DNA from: a virus
Reading direction: 5' to 3' (one strand)
IMG/VR virus record: IMGVR_UViG_3300043448_000429
Span: 1-35,442 of that record
DNA length: 35,442 nt
Positions 8,156-16,099 of the stretch are shown here, piece by piece. Within the stretch, counting starts at the first letter, position 1; every line of letters begins with the position of its first letter. The notes under the pieces are model-generated. The model was not told the DNA's origin, searched no databases, and saw nothing but the letters and a program-made list of their open reading frames with translations. A program made the translations under genes and the position numbers.

Positions 8156-8892
8156 TGTCTACTATAGTCACAGAAGGCGGGAACGTAGTTCCAGACGCAA
8201 AACCAGTAACAAGAAAAAATGTACAAACTGTTGTAGATAATCTACAGAAATTAATGCCTAAAGGTATTCGTGTACATCCTATAGGCAGTGCAGGTAAAAA
8301 AGATGTAAGTAGTGACATGGATGTATTGATTGACGCAGGAGAATTGATGACTGTATTTCCTGCTAAAGAATTAAAATTGAGTCGCAAGGCACTAGAGGAA
8401 TACTTCCAATCTAAAGGAATGTTTGCTGCACGTAGCGGGGTTAGTGTACATATTGGTGTACCAACAGGTGAAGGTAATGACGTAACACAAGTTGATATTA
8501 TGGCTGTAGAAAATGCAGCAGACGTTGTTCCGTTACATACACATGATTATAGTAGAGATCCTGCAATGAAAGGTGGAACATTACATGGTATGTGGGCGGA
8601 CTTAACTAATATGAGTTCATTACCAGAACATCCTAGTTTGATGATGAGTCCATATAAGGGTTTAGTAGACAGACAAACAAAAGAATTAATTACAAGTAAT
8701 AAAGATAAGATAGCAAAAATTATTATTGGACCTAGTGCAAGTGCAGAGGATATGGGAAGTGTACATGCACTATTAACTGCACTACGTCAATACCCAGACA
8801 AGTACAGAGCAATAAAAGATAAGTGGGCACCTAACTTAGAATTAAATGAAGATAATTCTTGGTTTAGATATTTGTTAAATGTGTTAAAATGA
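8155..8892 (+). CDS. Pol-beta superfamily nucleotidyltransferase
   Basis: A 245-aa protein starting at the ATG that overlaps the previous stop; an in-frame upstream ATG at 8089 would lie deep inside the preceding gene and add an unlikely Cys/His-rich leader. The Pol-beta signature is clear: GS (44-45), then SD-x-D (D54, D56) and a third acid in VDIM (D114). Such enzymes transfer a nucleotide to nucleic acid, protein or antibiotic. The C-terminal half is helical and unassigned. It opens a run of three overlapping genes with nucleotidyltransferase-type motifs; substrate unknown. Confidence 0.85.
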   Translation: MSTIVTEGGNVVPDAKPVTRKNVQTVVDNLQKLMPKGIRVHPIGSAGKKDVSSDMDVLIDAGELMTVFPAKELKLSRKALEEYFQSKGMFAARSGVSVHIGVPTGEGNDVTQVDIMAVENAADVVPLHTHDYSRDPAMKGGTLHGMWADLTNMSSLPEHPSLMMSPYKGLVDRQTKELITSNKDKIAKIIIGPSASAEDMGSVHALLTALRQYPDKYRAIKDKWAPNLELNEDNSWFRYLLNVLK

Positions 8893-10037
8893 AAATACAA
8901 TCATTACTAGAGGCAGCAGGGCAAGTAGGTCGTAAATATCAACATATTGAGGACTTAGTGATTGCCAACGGTAGTCATGGAGCAATGCATGCCATAGAAC
9001 GTCTAGATAATATGATTGACAGATATGATTCTATTGAGTTAAAGTGGGACGGTATGCCTGTAGTATATTGGGGCCGTGATGATAATGGTACATTTTATAT
9101 GATACCAAAAAATGCATGGCAATATTTAAAATCAGGAACAATGCAAACAAAAGCGGGAGCCCCTACATTAACTAAAAGCCCACAAGATGTAATGAAATTT
9201 ATATTGGGTACAGGCGGAGAGGCTGATGCAAGCCGTATGCAATTCGCAAAACAGTTTGCAAGTTTATGGCCTTACTTAGAAAAAGCAAGTCCTGTGCGTG
9301 GTTTTTTAGAAGGTGGATTATTATTTTATCCAGGTACAAAACCAGATGGACAAAGTGCTATGCCTGTATTAAACAAGAATACAAATACATATGATTTTAA
9401 ACCTAACATAACAGCATTCCATGTTCCAGTTGATAGTGATTTAGGTAAAAGAATATCAAAAGCAAAAGTAATGATAGCTGCAACAGGATATTATGACAAA
9501 TTGGGTAGTAGTGAGGAAGGTAGATATGAGGATGCTCAACAACTTTCTACTCCTGAAACAATAGTACAAGGTACTACATATGCTGAAGAATTACCAGGTG
9601 TTGATAAATCTGGATTACAAAATTTATCAAAGTTTATACAAGCAAATGCACAGAAAATAGATAATTTTCTATCACCTAAGCCTGGCATGAACAATCCAGG
9701 TGGTGAATTATATACATATTTAAATCAGCATTTAAGAACAAGTGGGTTGTTAAGAGATTTTCCTGCATGGGCGCAACAAAACTTAAGCGCAAAAAAAGCA
9801 CAAACATTATTAAGTGACCCTGAAGGGTTAAAAGCAACATTAGGTGCGGTAGAAGCTATAACTAATGAAAAAATGAAAGTGATTAAATCACTAAGTTTGG
9901 GATTACATGGCGGTATAATGCAAACTAACCCAGAAGGATATGCACAAGCACATCCTGAAGTTAATTTCAAATACCCACTGCCCGGACAGTTTTTAAAATT
10001 AATAGATCAACTTAGTTGGCAACCGAGAAAATTATGA
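8889..10037 (+). CDS. Tagged KxDG ligase-like protein (cyanophage DUF6267-type)
   Basis: A 382-aa protein that begins with the capsid-tag-like MKIQSLLE followed by AAGQ. It carries KWDG (52-55), matching motif I of DNA/RNA ligases and capping enzymes where Lys is adenylylated, then RGFLEGGLLF (137-146), similar to motif III, and a FKPNITAFHVPVDSDLG stretch (170-186). These features recall a family common in T4-like cyanophages (DUF6267 from memory). Nucleotide transfer or ligation is inferred; the later ligase motifs are not obvious. It overlaps both neighbours by 4 nt, between a Pol-beta type and an HxGH type protein, suggesting joint action. The tag would predict presence in the virion. Confidence 0.75.
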   Translation: MKIQSLLEAAGQVGRKYQHIEDLVIANGSHGAMHAIERLDNMIDRYDSIELKWDGMPVVYWGRDDNGTFYMIPKNAWQYLKSGTMQTKAGAPTLTKSPQDVMKFILGTGGEADASRMQFAKQFASLWPYLEKASPVRGFLEGGLLFYPGTKPDGQSAMPVLNKNTNTYDFKPNITAFHVPVDSDLGKRISKAKVMIAATGYYDKLGSSEEGRYEDAQQLSTPETIVQGTTYAEELPGVDKSGLQNLSKFIQANAQKIDNFLSPKPGMNNPGGELYTYLNQHLRTSGLLRDFPAWAQQNLSAKKAQTLLSDPEGLKATLGAVEAITNEKMKVIKSLSLGLHGGIMQTNPEGYAQAHPEVNFKYPLPGQFLKLIDQLSWQPRKL

Positions 10038-11383
10038 TACAACGTACAAAAGGTAAAACAGCAGTAGTAGGATGGGGTCGTGGCATGGGACATAAAGGTC
10101 ACATGTTATTAGCTAGTGCGGTTATACATCAAGCAAAGGCTATCAATGCTACACCTATTTTTATTTTGAGTAGAACAAGTTTAATAGATCCTAATACTGG
10201 TGATTTATGGGCTGATACCAAAAAAGTTAGATCAACAAAAGACGATCCATTGACTCCACAAGAAAAACTTGCAATATATCAGAAGACATTTCCTGAAAAC
10301 GCAAAGATTTTTACTGTAGCAGACGGTGAATCAGGATCACTTAACGATGCATTAGCAAATTTGGCTAAGCAAGGATTCAGTAATGTTGTATTAGTAGTTG
10401 GCGCAGATCAAAAAAATGCATTCCAATATTTGGTAAATCCAAGCAAAGATGGTTCAATACCATATCAACAAATGGGTTTACAAAATTTAGTAGTTATGAG
10501 TAGACAAGAAACACAAGCACCCGGTAGTGACATAGAAGGCCCAAGAGCTACTCCTATGCGTCAGGTTCTATTAGACCCGAACGTTAGTGACGAACAAAGG
10601 TTTGCAGTATGGCGAGATGCTATGCCAGACAGTTTAAGTGATAAGGAAGTGTTTGATTTAATGCAGAAAGCGCAACAAAGATTAGGTAGAGCAGAACAAG
10701 TTGCACCTCCTAAAGCAGCTAAATTAAAAGAATTTATTCAGCGTGTTCGCCCTATGCTTAAAGAGGCAAGCATAGAAAAGAAAGTACAGGTTCTTAAATT
10801 TATTAAAGAATCAATGTTGAAAGAATTTGTAGATACATCAGGTGATGGCGGTAAAGAAGATCCTGACTCTTTTCCATTAAATAAATTTGCTGATATTATA
10901 GAACAATACTTAGGTCGTGGATATACAAGACAGGATAGAGAAAAACCTGAACAAGTTAGTGTGAAGTTTGAACCAAAAGACAAATCTCGCAACGGAGCAA
11001 TACTTTACAGTGTAGTGGGCAAGCGAGGTGAATACCCTACTGTTAATATTCATTTACTTGACTATGAACAAGGATTCGGCAGAGGTCGCAAAGCCGGTGT
11101 TGCAATACCAAAAACTAGAGACAATGCACTTAAACTAGCAGAGTTAATTTTTAATGCACAGTTAAACGAATTTGAAGTGAATGAAGCAGAAGAACCATAC
11201 AATCTACCACAGCGACATACTATGGATTACGGAATGCGTAAAACAATGATTCATCGTTTGGCTAAAGCTACAGACTATGAAATCAGCGCATTAAGTCTAG
11301 CTAGTGACGAAGAATTAACCGATTTGTACAAACAAGTATTCCCAGATCAAGATATAAACGAAGATTATCTAGACGAAAAATAA
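10034..11383 (+). CDS. HxGH nucleotidylyltransferase-like protein with C-terminal extension
   Basis: A 449-aa protein; I chose the ATG at 10034 because it overlaps the previous stop as ATGA, rather than a TTG 18 nt earlier. The N-terminus GWGRGMGHKGHMLLA contains H20-x-G22-H23, the nucleotide-binding signature of the cytidylyltransferase/NMNAT superfamily, and GPRATPMRQ (about residue 175) resembles their ISxTxxR motif. The first 200 residues form this domain. The rest (about 230-449) is an unassigned extension with a basic central part and acidic end. Third of three overlapping nucleotidyltransferase-type genes; substrate unknown. Confidence 0.8.
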   Translation: MIQRTKGKTAVVGWGRGMGHKGHMLLASAVIHQAKAINATPIFILSRTSLIDPNTGDLWADTKKVRSTKDDPLTPQEKLAIYQKTFPENAKIFTVADGESGSLNDALANLAKQGFSNVVLVVGADQKNAFQYLVNPSKDGSIPYQQMGLQNLVVMSRQETQAPGSDIEGPRATPMRQVLLDPNVSDEQRFAVWRDAMPDSLSDKEVFDLMQKAQQRLGRAEQVAPPKAAKLKEFIQRVRPMLKEASIEKKVQVLKFIKESMLKEFVDTSGDGGKEDPDSFPLNKFADIIEQYLGRGYTRQDREKPEQVSVKFEPKDKSRNGAILYSVVGKRGEYPTVNIHLLDYEQGFGRGRKAGVAIPKTRDNALKLAELIFNAQLNEFEVNEAEEPYNLPQRHTMDYGMRKTMIHRLAKATDYEISALSLASDEELTDLYKQVFPDQDINEDYLDEK

Positions 11384-11395
11384 TTTGACCAACAA

Positions 11396-11431
11396 ATCCT
11401 CATGTAAATAATAGTACATTTTCATGAGGAT
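11396..11431 (+). promoter_or_regulatory. Late-promoter-like motif and RBS-sequestering hairpin
   Basis: Perfect 9-bp inverted repeat ATCCTCATG (11396-11404) / CATGAGGAT (11423-11431). The right arm holds the GAGGA ribosome binding site for the ATG at 11435. TGTAAATA (11403-11410), a variant of the late core, sits at the loop edge; transcription from it would begin near 11416, past the left arm, leaving the ribosome binding site open. Readthrough RNA would keep it paired. Confidence 0.65.
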
Positions 11432-11434
11432 CAA

Positions 11435-12361
11435 ATGGCTAAGAAAAAACAAACCCAAGAAGCTACTGTCCCTGTAGAGCAGGTTCAGGAAGCAATTCAA
11501 GAAATACAAGAACAAGATGCTCCAGCAGCTCCTGCTCAAAATCAAGTACAAGTTAACGTAGACTTCTTAAAAACTACCCGTGTACACATAGCTATGCCAT
11601 GCTATGGTGGTATGTTGACCGAATCTACATTTATGAGTTTCATTAAATGGGCTAATACAGCCCGTCAATTGGGGATTGACTGGACATTGGAAACAATGGT
11701 TAACGAAAGTCTAATCAGTCGTGCCCGCAATACACTAACTGCAAAGTTTTTAGACCAAGCTGAATCAACACACTTATTCTTTGTTGATGCTGATATTGGT
11801 TGGGAGCCATGGCACTTGTTAGTATTATTGAACCGTGACAAAGACGTTATCGGTGGACTATATCCTATGAAGACTATGCCAATCAAGTGGGTAGTCAATG
11901 GATTTGAGGGTGCCGAAGAAGGTCCTGATGGACTACAAGAAGTTAGTAAAGCAGGCACTGGTTTCTTACTAATGAAGAAGCATGTATTTGAGAAACTAAA
12001 TGTTCACCCTGCAGTTAAACAGTACAAGAACGACATTGGTCTAGATCCAAAGTATGACAAGTACCTAAAGACATATTTTGATACAGCAGTCCGTCAAAAT
12101 CGTTACTACAGTGAGGACTGGACCTTCTGTGAAAACTGGCGTGATCTAGGTGGTAAAGTTTATGTTGATAAGCGTGTATTATTACGTCACAGTGGTGCAT
12201 ATGTATTCTGTATGGAAAATCAGCAACATTTGTTAAACACAATTGGACCTATGTATGTTCAGGAACAACAGAATCAAGCAGCACAACAAGCACAAGCAAG
12301 TGCAGCACCTGTTGACGCAGGAACTACAAAGGCAACAAAGAAAAGTAAAAAGACAGCATAA
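11435..12361 (+). CDS. GT-A type glycosyltransferase
   Basis: A 308-aa protein with a Gln/Pro-rich disordered leader (1-42), a catalytic domain from VHIAMPCYGG (50-59) to about 265, and an Ala/Gln/Lys-rich tail. FFVDADIGW (115-123) contains the DxD-type DAD (118-120) that binds the metal and nucleotide sugar. The YSEDWTFCENWRDLGG segment supplies the ED acid pair typical of the fold. It may decorate virion proteins or phage DNA. It has its own regulatory hairpin and is followed by a strong terminator, so it forms a single-gene unit. Confidence 0.88.
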   Translation: MAKKKQTQEATVPVEQVQEAIQEIQEQDAPAAPAQNQVQVNVDFLKTTRVHIAMPCYGGMLTESTFMSFIKWANTARQLGIDWTLETMVNESLISRARNTLTAKFLDQAESTHLFFVDADIGWEPWHLLVLLNRDKDVIGGLYPMKTMPIKWVVNGFEGAEEGPDGLQEVSKAGTGFLLMKKHVFEKLNVHPAVKQYKNDIGLDPKYDKYLKTYFDTAVRQNRYYSEDWTFCENWRDLGGKVYVDKRVLLRHSGAYVFCMENQQHLLNTIGPMYVQEQQNQAAQQAQASAAPVDAGTTKATKKSKKTA

Positions 12362-12380
12362 ATTACACTGTCTCTAAGAC

Positions 12381-12416
12381 AAGGGCTATAGCAGACATCT
12401 GTTATAGCCCTTTTTT
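12381..12416 (+). terminator. Intrinsic terminator after the glycosyltransferase
   Basis: A 10-bp perfect stem AAGGGCTATA (12381-12390) / TATAGCCCTT (12403-12412) that extends inward by four more pairs including one G-T, followed by a T run to 12416. The T run abuts the late-promoter motif of the next gene. Confidence 0.88.
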
Positions 12417-12424
12417 GATAAATA
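12417..12424 (+). promoter_or_regulatory. Late-promoter-like motif GATAAATA
   Basis: GATAAATACT lies directly after the terminator T run and 4 nt before the ATG at 12429. With T4 spacing, transcription would begin at about the start codon, so the message would be leaderless; no Shine-Dalgarno is present. Confidence 0.65.
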
Positions 12425-12428
12425 CTCT

Positions 12429-13514
12429 ATGAACCTTAAGGAATTAGCTAATTTTAAACTGCATGATGCAGTATTTTTTCATGACCAACTAAATCCAGTG
12501 ATTTTTTTGGGAGATAAGATGCGCCCCGAAGTCAGAACCCAATTAATTTTAATTGCTGAAGATTTTATAGATCATTTGGGAATCCCGCATTTAGAAGTAG
12601 AAGATGTAACAGTTTCAGGGTCGAATGCAGCTTACACCTACACAAAACATAGCGACATTGATCTACATATTTTAGTAGATATGAAAAAATTAAATGATGA
12701 TATTATCTACCGTGAGTTATTTGATGCTAAGAAAACTATCTATAATGACACACATGACATTCAAATAGGTGGATATGACGTTGAACTATATGTACAAGAT
12801 ACGAATCAACCTGTAATCAGTTTGGGTGAGTACAGCGTTGTAAATGATGAATGGATTAGATTACCTAAGAAACATCGTTCTAATTTAGACCAGGCTGCTA
12901 CTAGATTAAAATTCAATAAACTAGCAAGATTAGCAGAATTGGCACTAAAGAATGATGATGAAAAAAGAATAAAAAATTTGTTAAAAACAGTCAAAAAATA
13001 CAGACAAGCAGGACTTGATATGCATGGTGAATTCGGGCCTGAAAATTTAGCATATAAAGCACTACGTAGTAAAGGCATTCTTAAAAAATTATACGATAAG
13101 ATAAATTCACTACATAGCGATAATTTAAGTTTAGCCGAAGAAGAAAAATTATTAGATAAACCAACTCAAACACTAAGAAAACTTGCTAGCAAACATCATG
13201 TATTAATTCAAGACCTATATCAACAACTAAAAAAGGGTATAGGTGTTGAAATGGAACATACTAACCATCCTAGTGTAGCAAGAGAAATAGCAATGGATCA
13301 TTTAGCTGAAAATCCATATTATTACGATGAATTAAATAAAGTTGGTTTAGAAGAGGGAGCGAGTGGGTATATACCTAGTCCTAAACAAAAAAATGACCCT
13401 CGATATAAAACAGGATTAACAGTAGATGTTACTCCATATAGCATACAAGATAATGCTAAAAAATTAGGTAGTAAAATAAGTAGGGCAGGTATACCACCCT
13501 TACTAAGACCATAA
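12429..13514 (+). CDS. Pol-beta type nucleotidyltransferase with DUF5661-like C-terminal domain
   Basis: A 361-aa protein. The signature GSNAAYTYTKHSDIDLHIL gives GS (64-65), SD-x-D (D76, D78) and a third acid around DVELY (117-121), all expected for an active Pol-beta fold. A lysine-rich helical middle follows. Around 270-305 is EHTNHPSVAREIAMDHLAEN with PYYYDEL just after, a pattern I associate from memory with DUF5661 in phages and environmental bacteria. The C-terminus ends GIPPLLRP. It precedes the tail-fibre block and shares its transcript. Substrate unknown; it could act on RNA, protein or a small molecule. Confidence 0.83.
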   Translation: MNLKELANFKLHDAVFFHDQLNPVIFLGDKMRPEVRTQLILIAEDFIDHLGIPHLEVEDVTVSGSNAAYTYTKHSDIDLHILVDMKKLNDDIIYRELFDAKKTIYNDTHDIQIGGYDVELYVQDTNQPVISLGEYSVVNDEWIRLPKKHRSNLDQAATRLKFNKLARLAELALKNDDEKRIKNLLKTVKKYRQAGLDMHGEFGPENLAYKALRSKGILKKLYDKINSLHSDNLSLAEEEKLLDKPTQTLRKLASKHHVLIQDLYQQLKKGIGVEMEHTNHPSVAREIAMDHLAENPYYYDELNKVGLEEGASGYIPSPKQKNDPRYKTGLTVDVTPYSIQDNAKKLGSKISRAGIPPLLRP

Positions 13515-13533
13515 AAATTATAAGGAAAAAATC

Positions 13534-14715
13534 ATGGCAACACTAGATCCATATCAGTTTATCGCAGATCAAGCGGCAGCGTCTGCTAATGTAGCAAGTA
13601 CTCAAGCAAACGTGGCAACTGCTGCTGCTACAAGAGCAAATGTATCTGCTACAAATGCAGCACTTTCTGCACAACAAGCAAATAGATCAGCGGTGCAAGC
13701 AAGTGGTTCAGCCTCTCTAGCTGCAACATACGCCAACACTGCAAGAACAGCAAACACAATTTCTTTGACAAGTGTTACAAATCAAGCTGCCGGCGCCTCA
13801 GGTTGGGTGCAATTTAAATCGGGAAATGGTTTTAGTGGATCAGGAAATTTTACATTTAATACAAGTAATAATTCATTAAGTATTAATGGAAACGTCACTG
13901 CGTTGCGAGTAACTGCAGGTAATGCAATACTAACAAATGTCACCATGACAACTAGCAACACTATCGGTGTTTTGCAAGCAGGCACATTAAGTACCACAGG
14001 TAATGTAATAGCTGTTGGAGCAGCATTTAGTACATTAAGTGTTTCCGGTTCTATTATTGGTAATGGAGCAGGATTAACTGGAGTAGCTAGTTTAAATAGT
14101 CCCGTGTTTACAGGAACACCAAGTGCACCAACTGCAGGCTTTGGAACAAGCACTACGCAAATAGCTACAACTGCTTTTGTTAATCAGGCAATTTCTAATA
14201 TAACTGGTATAACTGGAAATAGTTTTTCTGTAACTGGTAATATTGTAACATCAAATAATGTCGTTGCCTCAGGAGTACTAACATCAATTGGTAATGTAAC
14301 CGGCGGTAATTTAAGAACAACCGGCATCGTAACTGCAACAGGTAATATTTTGTCAGGTGGCAATTTAACTGTTGGCGGTAATGGAACATTTTCTGGAGTT
14401 ATTATTGCATCTAGTTTAACATCAATTGGTAATGTTCAAGCTGGTAATCTACGTACAACTGGTGCAGTAAGCGCAACCGGCAACGTTCTTGGATCAGCCT
14501 TCTTAGGAAATATACTAAGTGTGTCATCTAACGTAACTGCCGGAAATGCTACTATCGCTAGTAGTTTAAGTGTAACTGGTGGAATAAAACAAAATCAATT
14601 TACTAAGTTAGGTAGTTCTGTTGGTCAACCTGGACAAATAGTTTGGGATACAAATTATATTTACGTATGTACAGCAACCAATGTATGGAAACGTGTAGCA
14701 TTAACATCATTTTAA
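13534..14715 (+). CDS. Tail fibre protein 1
   Basis: A 393-aa fibre-like protein with AAGGAA upstream. An Ala/Asn/Gln-rich heptad-like region (about 8-75) suggests a trimeric coiled coil, followed by a shared module GWVQFKSGNGFSGSGNFTFN and many TGN/SGN strand repeats. SPVFTGTPSAPT with IATTAFV shortly after is a classic phage tail-fibre repeat. Two copies of LTSIGNV-x-GNLRTTG (DNA at 14278-14358 and 14416-14496) are near repeats. The C-terminus (QIVWDTNYIYVCTATNVWKR) resembles the end of fibre 5 at 23239. Likely a trimeric receptor-binding or distal fibre part. Confidence 0.85.
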   Translation: MATLDPYQFIADQAAASANVASTQANVATAAATRANVSATNAALSAQQANRSAVQASGSASLAATYANTARTANTISLTSVTNQAAGASGWVQFKSGNGFSGSGNFTFNTSNNSLSINGNVTALRVTAGNAILTNVTMTTSNTIGVLQAGTLSTTGNVIAVGAAFSTLSVSGSIIGNGAGLTGVASLNSPVFTGTPSAPTAGFGTSTTQIATTAFVNQAISNITGITGNSFSVTGNIVTSNNVVASGVLTSIGNVTGGNLRTTGIVTATGNILSGGNLTVGGNGTFSGVIIASSLTSIGNVQAGNLRTTGAVSATGNVLGSAFLGNILSVSSNVTAGNATIASSLSVTGGIKQNQFTKLGSSVGQPGQIVWDTNYIYVCTATNVWKRVALTSF

Positions 14716-14725
14716 TTAGGTAATT

Positions 14726-16078
14726 ATGGCAACTACAGCAAATACAGCAGCAAATATTGCAATAGAAGCAGCGAACGTAGCAGTTCAAGCTGCCAATACA
14801 GCCCAAATAGCAGCCTCACAAGCGGGTGTTGCTGCGAGTAGATCGGGAAATGTAACAAATATTACAGTAATAAATCCAAATGCTGCGGGAACTCCGGGGT
14901 CATTGCAATTTGCAAGTAGCGCAAATCAATTATCTGCTAGTAGTAATTTAGTTTTTGATCCAAATACTGCTAACTTACAAATTTCAGGTAATTTAAGAGT
15001 AATACAAACAATTCAAGCAGAAACACTTCAACTAAAAAGTGCTATTGCTAACGGAAATATTCAAGCAGAAAGAATTATTGCTGCAAGGATTGAATCATTA
15101 GCAAATTTAAGTGTAGCAAATCGTGTTACATCTAATGTAGTTGTTGCAAACACTTTTGTAGGTAATGGAAGTCAATTAACTGGTGTCTTATTACAAAATA
15201 ATCCAACACTCACTGGTAACGTTTCGGTTCCAAATGTTGGTATAGATGGATCTATTTTTGCTCCTGCTACCGTAGGATTACTAAAAGATGCACTTTCTTA
15301 TAAGGCAAATGTTAATAGCCCTAACTTTACAGGTAATCCAACAGCACCAACATTAACTAATGTTTCTACGTCAACTAATGCTATTGCCACAACTGCATTT
15401 GTACAATTAGTAGCGAATACAAAAGCAAATTTATCAAACGTAACACTTACGAATGTTAGTTTAGTTGGTAATGTATTTGCTCCTACGTTAATTGCTAGCT
15501 CAAACACTAATGCTGTAGCTACAACACAATTTGTACAAAATCAAAAAATTAATTTAAACTTGTCTGGTATACCAACAGCACCTACACCAAATGCAAACGC
15601 TACGTCAAATCAAATTGCAACTGTTAGTTTTGCAAGAAGTTCAGGAGTACCTAGTATTATATTATCAAGAAGAATAGGCACAGACCTTAGTTTTTCAGTA
15701 GGTAGTTGGGTAACAATACCTTTTGACACATTTGATAGAAATGTGTCAGGTGCATTAATAGTAGGTAATAATTTTGATTTGCTTGCAGGTACATATGTTT
15801 ATAATATTTTTATACCAGTACATTGTGTTGGTTCAGATACAATAAACAGTTTCTATACAAGATTTTTTAACGTAGATACTGGATTCGCACTACAAAATAT
15901 TTCAGCAACGTCTATAGGAGATTGGTCAACTGCTACTATTACAGGCAGTGGGCAGTTCACACTTACAGGTACTACTACTATTGCATTGCAAGGTTTACAA
16001 GCTGATAGTCCTACCGCTAGAATTGATGGTTTCGCTGGTTACCAGTCAGGTATAATACAATTTTATAAAATAGCGTAA
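14726..16078 (+). CDS. Tail fibre protein 2 with jelly-roll-like tip
   Basis: A 450-aa paralogue of the previous protein: Ala-rich coiled-coil-like start (1-45), the GSLQFASSANQLSASSNL module, a GNGSQLTGV motif and the SPNFTGNPTAPT / IATTAFVQ repeat. The last 140 residues differ: they read as a beta jelly roll of C1q/TNF type, with SWVTIPFDTFDRN and later GTYVYNIFIPVHC strands. Such domains cap trimeric fibres and may bind the receptor. Confidence 0.83.
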   Translation: MATTANTAANIAIEAANVAVQAANTAQIAASQAGVAASRSGNVTNITVINPNAAGTPGSLQFASSANQLSASSNLVFDPNTANLQISGNLRVIQTIQAETLQLKSAIANGNIQAERIIAARIESLANLSVANRVTSNVVVANTFVGNGSQLTGVLLQNNPTLTGNVSVPNVGIDGSIFAPATVGLLKDALSYKANVNSPNFTGNPTAPTLTNVSTSTNAIATTAFVQLVANTKANLSNVTLTNVSLVGNVFAPTLIASSNTNAVATTQFVQNQKINLNLSGIPTAPTPNANATSNQIATVSFARSSGVPSIILSRRIGTDLSFSVGSWVTIPFDTFDRNVSGALIVGNNFDLLAGTYVYNIFIPVHCVGSDTINSFYTRFFNVDTGFALQNISATSIGDWSTATITGSGQFTLTGTTTIALQGLQADSPTARIDGFAGYQSGIIQFYKIA

Positions 16079-16099
16079 TAAGAATAACAAGGAAATAAA

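Noticed and set aside
10016-10033. TTG start for the HxGH protein
   Set aside because: ATG at 10034 gives the usual ATGA overlap and starts right before the domain.
12381-12412. Long inverted repeat as a phage attachment or recombination site
   Set aside because: It is followed by a T run after a stop codon, so a terminator explains it better.
12420-12476. Hairpin AAATACT / AGTATTT around the 12429 start
   Set aside because: The arms are 43 nt apart and the right arm does not cover the start; too weak to count with the other switches.
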